A DNA stretch of 6,208 bases. Origin: Cyclobacteriaceae bacterium (GTDB taxonomy: Bacteria > Bacteroidota > Bacteroidia > Cytophagales > Cyclobacteriaceae). Below the pieces are notes generated by a model that was given only the letters and a program-made list of their open reading frames with translations, did no database searches and was not told the DNA's origin. This document shows, in pieces, positions 1 through 6,208 of this stretch (the stretch's first letter is position 1; every line of letters begins with the position of its first letter). The position numbers and the translations under genes are program-made. The DNA is taken from the NCBI GenBank assembly GCA_025358195.1, contig JANYKP010000287.1, forward strand, positions 1 through 6,208. Reading direction: 5' to 3'.

Positions 1-248
1 AAGAGCCAATCATCATCCTATTTAGGATGAAAAGTAAAAACCGTAAAAGTCCTTTGTCATAATTTTTAAGATGATAAACAGGAAATCCGGCAAATCGGAA
101 AATGAAAAAATTTAAAACTGATTTTTAGAGATGCCCTTAATAATATAGCCGCCTTTCGGTGACAATTTCCACCAAACCACCCATCACTTGTTTTCTTTTC
201 TTCGAAGTGATTTTCAAATAAATTCACACCTACAATCATCCGACCATT
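1..248. other. AT-rich leader without a confident gene
   Basis: This stretch precedes the S9 peptidase gene and holds no convincing coding region. In frame 1 the first 30 bases are open and end in TGA at 28-30, so they could be the tail of a gene entering from the left. Alternatively, the tandem ATGs read on the minus strand at 16-14 and 13-11 could start a divergent gene leaving the window. Neither can be decided from so few bases. It also holds a short perfect palindrome (13-30). I found no Shine-Dalgarno sequence before the ATG at 249, and no clear Bacteroidota-type promoter (TTG ... TAnnTTTG). The promoter of the peptidase gene presumably lies here but I cannot place it. Confidence 0.5.
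13..30. repeat. Short perfect palindrome (8-bp arms, 2-base centre)
   Basis: TCATCCTA at 13-20 is followed by TT and then its exact reverse complement TAGGATGA at 23-30. It could form a small hairpin or be a protein-binding dyad. On the + strand it is followed by an A-rich rather than T-rich run, so it does not look like an intrinsic terminator for a gene entering from the left. It also overlaps possible ends of genes lying outside the window. Its role is unknown, and a palindrome of this size can arise by chance in AT-rich DNA. Confidence 0.35.
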
Positions 249-2600
249 ATGAAAACAATTGCCTTCCTTTTCCTCGCAAGCTTTGCGTCTTACGCTCAAC
301 GACTCGCTCCACTTACGGTAGAGAAGATTATGCGCGATCCTAAGTGGATCGGCGTGGCGCCATCCAATATTTTCTGGGGCGAGGATGGAAAACAACTGTA
401 CTTCAACTGGAACCCGGATAAGAACCCTGGCGATTCGTTGTACACGATTTCAACCACGAATCGTACCCCACAGAAGGTTAGTCCGGCTGTACGAAGAACC
501 CTGCCCGCCCTGAATGGCAATTACAACCACGCCCGTACCAGGAAGTTGTATGAAAAAAATGGAGATATTTTTCTTCTGGACCTTGTTGCCGGGAAAACTA
601 CGCAAATCACATTCACCACTGAAAGGGAATTTAATCCAACCTTTTCAAGTGATGAACGAAAAGTTGTATTTATTGCCGGGATGAATTTGTTCAGTTGGGA
701 AATCGGCACCGGCATCTTTGTTCAGCTCTCGGATTTCCGGAAAGGAACCAAAAAGAGTGACGCCAAACTGACGGATCAGGATAAGTGGCTGAAGGCTGAC
801 CAACTGGCCTACTTCCAGGTCTTAAAAGAACGAAGCACGAATAAAAAGGCGTCCGAGAGAATGCAAAAGACCGACCGGCCCCGTCGACCAAAGGAAATTT
901 ATATAGAAGAAAAAAATGTTGATCAACTCCAACTCAGTCCGGACGGCAAGACCATCACGTGTCGCCTGACAAAAACTGCTACGGGGAAAAATACAATTGT
1001 GCCCACCTACGTAACCGAGTCAGGGTACACGGAGGATCTGCCTGCAAGAACAAAAGTGGGTTCGCCTGCTAATGGTTACGAATTACTGGTGTACAACATC
1101 GAAAAAGATACCGTGCTGAATGTGAAGACCGATGAGATTCCCGGGATATTCGATGCAACCGACTTCAGGAAGGATTATCAAGCTAAAACCTCGAAGCCGG
1201 AAAAAGGAAAAGAGAAAAAACCCGAGCCGAGATCTGTCATTATGTTTGGGCCGTACTGGAGTGATGACGGAAAAAACAATGTGGTCGTGTTTCGGGCACA
1301 AGACAACAAGGACCGTTGGCTCCTTTCTCTGGACATATCAACGCAAAAACTGAAACTGCTCGATCGCCAACGCGATGAAGCGTGGGTGGGAGGACCGGGG
1401 ACAGGTTTTGGACCTGGGGCAATCGGTTGGGTCAACAATTACCAATTATGGTTTCAGTCAGAAGAGGGTGGTTATTCACATCTTTATGTCTATGATTTTA
1501 CAACCGGTAAAAAACAATCACTCACCTCTGGCAAATATGAGGTGCAAGCGGTGGAACTGTCCAACGATAAGAAATCATTCTATATCACTACCAATGAAGT
1601 GCACCCTGGAGAAAAACATTTCTACAAACTACCAACGGGGGGAGGAAAAGCTGAGAAGCTTACGTCGCTGATCGGTTCAAATGAGGTTACACTTTCACCC
1701 GATGAAAAATGGATGGCGATTCGCTATTCGGCCAGCAACAAACCATGGGAACTTTATTTAGTGGAAAACAAGGCCGGTGCCAAGCCACAACAGATCACAC
1801 GTTCTCTTTCGGAAGAGTTCATGTCATACGCATGGCGCGAACCGGAAGTTACCACCTTCAAGGCACGTGATGGTGTTGATGTATACACACGCGTATTTAA
1901 GCCGGCCAATCCTAACGGTGCCGCCGTCATCTTTGTCCATGGCGCCGGTTATCTTCAAAACGCGCACAAGTGGTGGAGCAGTTACTTCCGTGAATACATG
2001 TTTCATAATTTATTGGCTGACCGCGGTTACACGGTGCTCGACATGGATTATCGTGCGAGCGCTGGCTACGGTCGCGACTGGCGTACAGGAATCTACCGCT
2101 TCATGGGAGGGAAAGATCTGACAGACCATGTTGATGGGGCAAAGTGGTTGGTGGATGCCTACAAGATCAATCCAAAACGAATCGGAATCTATGGTGGATC
2201 CTATGGAGGATTCATCACGTTGATGGCGTTGTTCACTACGCCTGATGTTTTTGCAGCTGGCGCAGCGCTTCGGCCGGTTACTGATTGGGCTCATTATAAC
2301 CAAGGTTACACCGCCAACATTCTTAATGAACCTGCCACCGACAGTATTGCTTATGCGAAAAGCTCCCCGCTCTACCATGCCGCCGGACTAAAAGGTCATC
2401 TGCTCATTTGCCACGGCATGGTGGATGTAAACGTGCATTTCGAAGATGCGGTACGCCTGACGCAGCGGCTGATCGAGCTTGGTAAAGACAACTGGGAGCT
2501 TGCTGTCTACCCCATGGAAGACCACGGGTTCGTGGAGCCAAGTAGTTGGACTGATGAGTACAAAAGGATACTGAAATTATTTGATGAGCATCTTAAGTAA
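249..2600 (+). CDS. Secreted S9 family (prolyl oligopeptidase-like) serine peptidase
   Basis: A 783-residue exported serine peptidase that should cleave short peptides, probably as a dipeptidyl- or acylaminoacyl-peptidase-type enzyme. Residues 1-16 form a signal peptide (Lys2, hydrophobic core, likely cut after S-Y-A16). Residues of about 30-520 are the beta-propeller, with propeller-like strand motifs such as LSPDGK, SEEGGYSHLYVYD and LSPDEKWMA, interrupted by a charged Lys/Glu/Pro-rich loop near 315-327. The alpha/beta-hydrolase domain spans about 540-783. It has an HGAGY oxyanion-type segment (His564), the nucleophile elbow GGSYGG with Ser651, Asp726 in MVDVNVHF and His759 in MEDHGF. The triad is complete and the length is normal for the family. 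The double-Glu segment that binds the substrate N-terminus in classical DPP4 is not evident, so the exact subfamily and specificity stay open. The ATG at 249 is chosen because it gives the signal peptide; no Shine-Dalgarno is seen. The next gene starts 33 bp downstream, so co-transcription is possible. Confidence 0.93.
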   Translation: MKTIAFLFLASFASYAQRLAPLTVEKIMRDPKWIGVAPSNIFWGEDGKQLYFNWNPDKNPGDSLYTISTTNRTPQKVSPAVRRTLPALNGNYNHARTRKLYEKNGDIFLLDLVAGKTTQITFTTEREFNPTFSSDERKVVFIAGMNLFSWEIGTGIFVQLSDFRKGTKKSDAKLTDQDKWLKADQLAYFQVLKERSTNKKASERMQKTDRPRRPKEIYIEEKNVDQLQLSPDGKTITCRLTKTATGKNTIVPTYVTESGYTEDLPARTKVGSPANGYELLVYNIEKDTVLNVKTDEIPGIFDATDFRKDYQAKTSKPEKGKEKKPEPRSVIMFGPYWSDDGKNNVVVFRAQDNKDRWLLSLDISTQKLKLLDRQRDEAWVGGPGTGFGPGAIGWVNNYQLWFQSEEGGYSHLYVYDFTTGKKQSLTSGKYEVQAVELSNDKKSFYITTNEVHPGEKHFYKLPTGGGKAEKLTSLIGSNEVTLSPDEKWMAIRYSASNKPWELYLVENKAGAKPQQITRSLSEEFMSYAWREPEVTTFKARDGVDVYTRVFKPANPNGAAVIFVHGAGYLQNAHKWWSSYFREYMFHNLLADRGYTVLDMDYRASAGYGRDWRTGIYRFMGGKDLTDHVDGAKWLVDAYKINPKRIGIYGGSYGGFITLMALFTTPDVFAAGAALRPVTDWAHYNQGYTANILNEPATDSIAYAKSSPLYHAAGLKGHLLICHGMVDVNVHFEDAVRLTQRLIELGKDNWELAVYPMEDHGFVEPSSWTDEYKRILKLFDEHLK

Positions 2601-2633
2601 GCCAAAAGCCATTACCCCTACTCCAACAGCCTG

Positions 2634-3674
2634 ATGATCCAACGTGCAGGCTATTATTTGTTGAGAATGTATGTTCGGGCAGGACTTTATTTCTATTTCA
2701 GGAAAATCATTGTTCATGGACGGGAAAATATTCCTTCAGGACCGGTAATTTTCGCCGCCAATCATCAGAATGCTTTCATGGATGCGCTGCTGATCGTGTA
2801 TTCCAATAATCACTTCACACACTTTCTTACGCGGGCAGACATTTTCAAAAGATCGTTTATTCGATGGCTGATCACCTCCCTGAACATGATACCGGTATAT
2901 CGGATCCGTGATGGCTGGCAGTCACTGGCTGAAAACCAAAAGACATTCGATAGTTGTACCCGGCTTTTTTTCAAGAATGAGGCGGTCGTCATTTTCCCGG
3001 AAGGGAATCATGGCAGTCAACGAAGGTTGCGACCCCTCACCAAAGGTTTTACGCGGCTGGCGTTTGAGTCACTGCGCAACAATTCTCAGCTAAAAATCTC
3101 TATCATACCGGTAGGAATAAATTATTCCGATCATCAGGCCTTTCGCAATAGTGTAAGCATCTATTTTGGCGAACCCATTTTGGCCAACGATTATTTCCAC
3201 GAGCCGATTCGGAGAGAAGCGACCCATTTACGAGATGAATTGGCAGCTCGTATGAAAAGATTGATCACACACGTGGAAGATGCTGACCGTTATTCTGAAA
3301 TTATTCAAAAGCTTGAAGCTTCAAATCCCAATTACCTCGATCCCATCGATATCAATGAACGGATTTTCAAAATTGAAAGAGAGGAAGGAAGGGGCAGGCC
3401 ACCCCTTCGGCCCAAGAGAAATGCCTGGAGTCTTCTACCCTTTCACTATGTGGCCATCGCCATAAATTTTATCCCACTTTATGCCTGGCGAAAAATAAAA
3501 ATGAGAATCAAGGATCCTGTTTTTGTTACCTCCATTCGGTTTGGTGTGGGGATTTTCATGTTCCCGTTCTTTTATTTGCTAATCGGTTTGGTGGTTTCAG
3601 CGTGGTATGGGCCAATAATCGCATTAAGCTGGTGTGCGGTGTCCTTTCCATCCGCATTATTTTTAAGAAGATGA
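2634..3674 (+). CDS. PlsC-like glycerolipid acyltransferase, membrane protein
   Basis: A 346-residue acyltransferase of the PlsC/LPLAT superfamily, expected to move an acyl chain onto glycerol-3-phosphate or lysophosphatidate in inner-membrane phospholipid synthesis. All four family blocks are visible: I, ANHQNAFMDAL with His44 and Asp50; II, IPVYRIRDG (residues 86-94); III, FPEGNHGSQRRLRP starting at Phe121 with Glu123 and Gly124; IV, IIPVGINYS around Pro159. Block I has five residues between His and Asp rather than the usual four. From memory, that is the form found in yeast Gat/Sct1-type enzymes and many Bacteroidota homologues, so the acceptor could be glycerol-3-phosphate; this is inference. 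After a hydrophilic Arg/Lys-rich stretch (about 205-268), two or three hydrophobic segments (about 270-285 and 300-343) should anchor the C-terminus, which ends in Leu-Arg-Arg. The ATG at 2634 gives the N-terminal length usual for the family; Met12 is an alternative. No Shine-Dalgarno is seen. It lies 33 bp after the S9 gene and 77 bp before the M28 gene. Confidence 0.88.
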   Translation: MIQRAGYYLLRMYVRAGLYFYFRKIIVHGRENIPSGPVIFAANHQNAFMDALLIVYSNNHFTHFLTRADIFKRSFIRWLITSLNMIPVYRIRDGWQSLAENQKTFDSCTRLFFKNEAVVIFPEGNHGSQRRLRPLTKGFTRLAFESLRNNSQLKISIIPVGINYSDHQAFRNSVSIYFGEPILANDYFHEPIRREATHLRDELAARMKRLITHVEDADRYSEIIQKLEASNPNYLDPIDINERIFKIEREEGRGRPPLRPKRNAWSLLPFHYVAIAINFIPLYAWRKIKMRIKDPVFVTSIRFGVGIFMFPFFYLLIGLVVSAWYGPIIALSWCAVSFPSALFLRR

Positions 3675-3724
3675 ATTTTCTCCGCTTGAATAATCCTGGG
3701 TGCATTCCTAAATCAAAGAGTCAT

Positions 3725-3732
3725 TACCTTTA
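3725..3732 (+). promoter_or_regulatory. Candidate Bacteroidota -7 promoter element for the M28 gene
   Basis: TACCTTTA matches the Bacteroidota -7 consensus TAnnTTTG at all fixed positions except the last. It sits 19 bases before the ATG at 3752, in the 77-bp gap after the acyltransferase gene, which would give a short leader. No good TTG -33 element is seen at the expected 19-21 base spacing upstream, so the call is tentative. If it is real, the peptidase gene has its own promoter even if it also receives read-through from upstream. Confidence 0.33.
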
Positions 3733-3751
3733 GGCCGCAATCAAAAAACAG

Positions 3752-5209
3752 ATGAAAAAACAACTCTTTAGAATAAGTATCCTTTGTCTCAGCGCGGGTC
3801 TTCTTGTCAATTGTAATAAGAAAAAAGAATCTCTGAATGCTACATTCCTACGGATAAATCAGGAAGTTCTTCAAAACTCAAAAGCCTATGCTACCCTTAA
3901 GGAAGCCACTGCCACCATTGGTCACCGCCTCACTGGATCGCAGAACGGTCACAAGGCAGAAGAGTACACATACAATAAGTTCAAAGAGTATGGCTTTGAT
4001 GATGTAAAATTTCAGGAATTCGAAGTGGAGGCCTGGTCGCGAGGCAAGGTTTCGGTTACCATTGATGACGTTGTCGTGCCTGCGGTTACGCTTGGGCACT
4101 CTCCTGTACAGGCCGATGTGACAGGCGAAGTGGTGGAAATGGGAAACGGCCTAGAAATAGATTATGAACTGAAACCCGATGCAGTCAAGGACAAAATCGC
4201 CCTGCTTTATATCGGCATACTGGAGGGAAGCAAAGAAGGACTCAAAAATCTCCACCGCAGCGAAAAGACAGCCATCGCGATTAACCATGGAGCAAAAGGA
4301 GTAATCATAATCAACCAGGTAGAAAACGGGGTCTTGCTTACGGGCACGGCTTCGGTGACCGGAGAATTAATACCTATACCCGCTGTCTGTATCGGGAAGG
4401 AAGTGGGCCTGGCCCTACGGGAAAAATTAAAAACTAAAAAGATTCAAGCGCATCTTATGATGACCAATCATAGCGACTTGATCAAGGCGAGAAATGTAGT
4501 AGCCACGCTTAAAGGTTCTGAACTTCCCGAAGAACGCATCATCATCGGAGGACATCTCGACTCCTGGGATTTGGCGACAGGCGCGATCGACAATGGCATT
4601 GGTTCTTTTTCGATACTTGATATGGCACGCGCCTTCAAAGCCAACAACCTCCAACCAAAAAGGACCGTGCAGTTTGTTATGTTCATGGGTGAGGAGCAGG
4701 GCTTGCTTGGATCGCATCACATGGTTGACCAGGCGGTGAAAGACGGCTCCATCGAAAATGTGAAGTACATGATGAACTGCGACATGAGCGGCAATCCAAT
4801 CGGCATCAATGCAGGTGGAAAACTTGAAGACACGACGTTTTTTAAAACATTGGGCGCCGAAATCCAGCGGATTGATACCCTCTTCAAAAATAAGTTTTCA
4901 AATCGATCTGGATTACACAGTGATCATCAGCCCTTCATGTTAGAAGGTGTACCCATTCTTTCCATGCATAGCAACCTCGATCGTTCGATTTACAAATGTT
5001 ATCATTCGGACTGCGATGATTTTAATCTGGTCAACGAAGAACACTTGCGAACAACAGCGCGTTTTGGTACAATGATTTTATACGGACTGGCAAACACAGA
5101 AAGCCTTCCCGCCAGAAAAATGGACAGCGAAACTACGAAGCAGTTTATGATCGACAATGATCTAAAAGAGCCGCTGATTCTTGCAGGCGACTGGAAGTGG
5201 GATAAATAG
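3752..5209 (+). CDS. M28 family zinc peptidase lipoprotein with PA domain (carboxypeptidase Q-like)
   Basis: A 485-residue zinc exopeptidase that should release amino acids from peptides outside the cytoplasm. Residues 1-21 are a lipoprotein-type signal (Lys2, Lys3, hydrophobic core, LVNC with Cys21 as the lipid-modified residue); Asn at -1 is less usual than Gly, Ala or Ser. The run after the cysteine is NKKKES, basic rather than the acidic surface-export signal known from some Bacteroidota, which hints at a periplasm-facing anchor. Residues of about 35-115 resemble the N-terminal lid of carboxypeptidase Q-like proteins (IGHRLTGS, then the FEVEAWSRG area), about 120-235 form a PA insert, and about 245-460 the catalytic domain. 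Expected two-zinc ligands are all present: His268 and catalytic Asp270 in GGHLDSWD, bridging Asp280 in AIDNG, catalytic Glu314 and ligand Glu315 in MGEEQG, Asp344 in NCDMSG and His418 in CYHSDCD. Length is normal and no disruption is seen. The stop lies next to a repeat element shared with a convergent neighbour. Carboxy- versus aminopeptidase specificity cannot be settled from sequence. Confidence 0.92.
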   Translation: MKKQLFRISILCLSAGLLVNCNKKKESLNATFLRINQEVLQNSKAYATLKEATATIGHRLTGSQNGHKAEEYTYNKFKEYGFDDVKFQEFEVEAWSRGKVSVTIDDVVVPAVTLGHSPVQADVTGEVVEMGNGLEIDYELKPDAVKDKIALLYIGILEGSKEGLKNLHRSEKTAIAINHGAKGVIIINQVENGVLLTGTASVTGELIPIPAVCIGKEVGLALREKLKTKKIQAHLMMTNHSDLIKARNVVATLKGSELPEERIIIGGHLDSWDLATGAIDNGIGSFSILDMARAFKANNLQPKRTVQFVMFMGEEQGLLGSHHMVDQAVKDGSIENVKYMMNCDMSGNPIGINAGGKLEDTTFFKTLGAEIQRIDTLFKNKFSNRSGLHSDHQPFMLEGVPILSMHSNLDRSIYKCYHSDCDDFNLVNEEHLRTTARFGTMILYGLANTESLPARKMDSETTKQFMIDNDLKEPLILAGDWKWDK

Positions 5210-5240
5210 AGCTGTTGGGTGTTGGGTCTTAGGTGTTGGC
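5210..5240 (+). repeat. Left inverted arm: G-rich heptamer array
   Basis: After AGC the arm reads as four seven-base units: TGTTGGG (5213-5219), TGTTGGG (5220-5226), TCTTAGG (5227-5233) and TGTTGGC (5234-5240). Its reverse complement matches 5450-5480 at 27 of 31 bases. The first 21 bases (5210-5230) also match the complement of 5305-5325 at 19 of 21, one mismatch being a possible G-U pair in RNA. Several alternative stems are therefore possible. Confidence 0.75.
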
Positions 5241-5253
5241 AAAGTCTCAAAAG

Positions 5254-5480
5254 TTAATGGTCAGCACCTTCGAAGTTAGACCATACCTTAAACTGCGAAC
5301 AGCCAAGACCCAAAACCCAGCAGCTAAAAGCCAATCGTCAAAGACCTACGAAGTAGCCCTTACGTTAAACGGCGAGCGGCCAAAACCCAACAACTAAAAG
5401 CAATCATTAAAGACTTACGAAGGTAGCCCATGCCTTAAACTGCGAATAAGCCAAAACCCAACACCCAAAACCCAACAGCT
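5254..5480 (+). repeat. Three tandem degenerate units with conserved core and C-rich ends
   Basis: The units lie at about 5254-5330, 5331-5400 and 5401-5480. Each contains, in the same order, CGAAG (5271, 5349 and 5418), a TAG-CC stretch, a TTAAAC-GCGA core and a GCCAA-ACCC heptamer block. The first two units end in CTAAAAG and the third in AACAGCT. The spacing of the CGAAG anchors is 78 and then 69 bp. The copies differ by scattered substitutions and small indels, as expected of an old tandem duplication. Unit boundaries are approximate because the copies are degenerate. Confidence 0.65.
5450..5480 (+). repeat. Right inverted arm: C-rich heptamer array
   Basis: The arm contains CCCAACA (5457-5463), CCCAAAA (5464-5470) and CCCAACA (5471-5477), preceded by a partial unit CCAAAA and closed by GCT. 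It is complementary to the G-rich left arm at 5210-5240, with the outermost 11 bases (5470-5480) a perfect match to 5210-5220. It ends two bases before the stop codon of the minus-strand gene. Confidence 0.75.
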
Positions 5481-5481
5481 C

Positions 5482-6208
5482 CTACATATCCGAGGCCTGC
5501 TTCTTCATCATCACCATTTCAATACCCTTGTCCTTGATCATTTTATTGATGGAGTCAACGTTCGAATTGATCAACGTCCGCAGGTTCTGCAACTCAGCAT
5601 CAATCTTTTTAGTCAGCTCCTGCCGAACAGCCTCGCCTTGTTGTGTCTGGCGGTAATCTCCCTGTCCTTGCTCAACGACGAGATGCGCCAGCCGGTTATT
5701 CAGCTTAATGCCGTAGTTAAGCGCATCTTGCACACTGCGATTTTTGGTTTGGTGGATATTGTTTTCAATCACGATCAATTGCTCTTCAAACTTTTTGATG
5801 GCTTCATTCAGATCTTTGTACTGCGGATCGGTACCCACTTTGTTCTTCACGTAGCCTAAATCCTCCTTTATTTTGCGAATATCCATCACCCCCTGGTTGG
5901 CTTCGCTTACTTTGTCGCGCACTTTTACCAGGAAATCAAACTGTGCCTGGAAATCCTCTTGCGTGATCGTGACCCGCGGATCTTTCAGAATCTCAAATTC
6001 CTGTTCCGAAGATTGTCCATTGATCGTGAACCTTACTTTATACTTACCGGGTACGGCCTTTGGTCCAAGATTAGGGGAACCATAGTAGACCATGCCTGGA
6101 AAAGTTTTGTAGCCGGGGTAGCGCATGTTCCATACAAAGCGGTTCCCTCCTTTCTTGATCGTCAGTTGATCGATTTTTTCCTTTGCCTTATTCGAGTACG
6201 ATTTGATG
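5482..6208 (-). CDS. C-terminal part of a secreted VPS10/sortilin-like (BNR-type) 'glycosyl hydrolase', 5' end outside window
   Basis: The frame is open from the right edge (first whole codon 6207-6205) to TAG at 5484-5482, giving 241 residues. The Met at 6126 is internal: the 27 codons before it continue the same protein, ending in GGNRFVWNMRYPG, a phrase typical of the region after the propeller in large (about 1,000-residue) Bacteroidota proteins annotated as VPS10-domain or glycosyl hydrolase. Next comes a beta-sandwich-like segment (GPKAVPGKYKVRFTING then EFEILKDPRV, partial residues of about 48-78), and then a long helical, partly coiled-coil tail (about 82-241) rich in Lys, Glu and Gln and ending in MMKKQASDM. 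The propeller and signal peptide would lie outside the window. No enzymatic activity can be inferred from this part; the 'hydrolase' name is an annotation habit for the family. It is convergent with the M28 gene, with the repeat element between them. Confidence 0.75.
   Translation of the reverse strand, partial: IKSYSNKAKEKIDQLTIKKGGNRFVWNMRYPGYKTFPGMVYYGSPNLGPKAVPGKYKVRFTINGQSSEQEFEILKDPRVTITQEDFQAQFDFLVKVRDKVSEANQGVMDIRKIKEDLGYVKNKVGTDPQYKDLNEAIKKFEEQLIVIENNIHQTKNRSVQDALNYGIKLNNRLAHLVVEQGQGDYRQTQQGEAVRQELTKKIDAELQNLRTLINSNVDSINKMIKDKGIEMVMMKKQASDM

Larger units (their letters stand above)
5210..5480. repeat. 271-bp intergenic repeat element with 31-bp inverted ends and three internal tandem units
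   Basis: This element fills the gap between two convergent genes: it starts at the base after the M28 stop (5207-5209) and ends two bases before the opposing stop codon (5482-5484). The ends are inverted repeats (5210-5240 and 5450-5480) that pair at 27 of 31 positions without gaps. The interior holds three degenerate copies of a 70-80 bp unit. No credible open reading frame, ribosome site or transposase is seen. There is no obvious target-site duplication outside the ends. It could be a miniature mobile element, a dispersed intergenic repeat of the kind found in many Bacteroidota genomes, or a structured RNA acting as a shared 3' end for both transcripts. The structure is read directly from the sequence; the function is not known. 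Confidence 0.75.

Noticed and set aside
188..215. Possible promoter for the S9 gene (TTG at 188-190, TGATTTTC at 208-215)
   Set aside because: The -7 part matches only partly and the spacing of 17 bases is shorter than the usual 19-21, so it is not better than chance in this AT-rich leader.
66..395. Minus-strand open frame of 109 codons across the start of the S9 gene
   Set aside because: It overlaps the signal peptide and propeller start of a well-supported gene and shows no recognisable domain; it is a shadow frame.
2010..2378. Minus-strand open frame of 122 codons inside the S9 catalytic domain
   Set aside because: It lies wholly antisense to the triad-bearing region and its translation has no family features.
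5210..5480. CRISPR array reading of the internal tandem units
   Set aside because: The copies are degenerate over their whole length with no invariant short repeat and no unique spacers, and no cas genes are near.
5638..6085. Two plus-strand open frames of about 70 codons opposite the VPS10-like gene
   Set aside because: They are antisense to a frame that is open to the window edge and has family-typical phrases; the hydrophobic look of the first is a by-product of reading the complement.
6124..6126. Met codon as the true start of the minus-strand gene
   Set aside because: The frame stays open for 27 more codons to the edge, and these encode the conserved GGNRFVWNM lead-in, so the Met is internal and the gene is cut by the window.

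Overview
The window looks like a stretch of a Bacteroidota chromosome, probably from an environmental Cytophagales-type bacterium. This is inferred from protein style (a secreted S9 peptidase, an H-x5-D glycerolipid acyltransferase, an M28 lipoprotein, and the C-terminal end of a VPS10/sortilin-like 'glycosyl hydrolase'), from the lack of clear Shine-Dalgarno sequences before the starts, and from heptameric CCCAAMA/TKTTGGG intergenic sequence. No database search was possible, so the taxonomic call is a judgement.

Layout: positions 1-248 are an AT-rich leader with no convincing gene. Three genes then follow on the + strand. The first (249-2600) is an exported S9 prolyl-oligopeptidase-family serine peptidase with an intact Ser651/Asp726/His759 triad. 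The second (2634-3674), starting 33 bp later, is a PlsC-like membrane acyltransferase. The third (3752-5209) is an M28 zinc aminopeptidase/carboxypeptidase-Q-like lipoprotein with a PA domain and all expected metal ligands. A fourth gene, on the - strand and convergent with the third (5482-6208, running off the right edge), encodes the C-terminal part of a large secreted VPS10/BNR-type protein.

The most unusual DNA is the 271-bp interval between the two convergent stop codons (5210-5480). One G-rich heptamer array on the left is complementary to a C-rich array at the right end (31-bp inverted repeat, 27 matches). Between them are three degenerate tandem copies of a 70-80 bp unit, each ending in a C-rich heptamer block that could also pair with the left array. 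It fits the intergenic space almost exactly, base for base, and looks like a non-coding repeat or structured bidirectional 3' end rather than a gene.

Functionally, the two peptidases would act outside the cytoplasm (S9 in the periplasm or secreted, M28 lipid-anchored) and could cooperate in breaking down peptides to amino acids. The acyltransferase is a phospholipid-synthesis type enzyme with no obvious link to them beyond proximity. I see no CRISPR array, tRNA, rRNA, transposase, phage gene or defence system here; the protein-coding content is ordinary.
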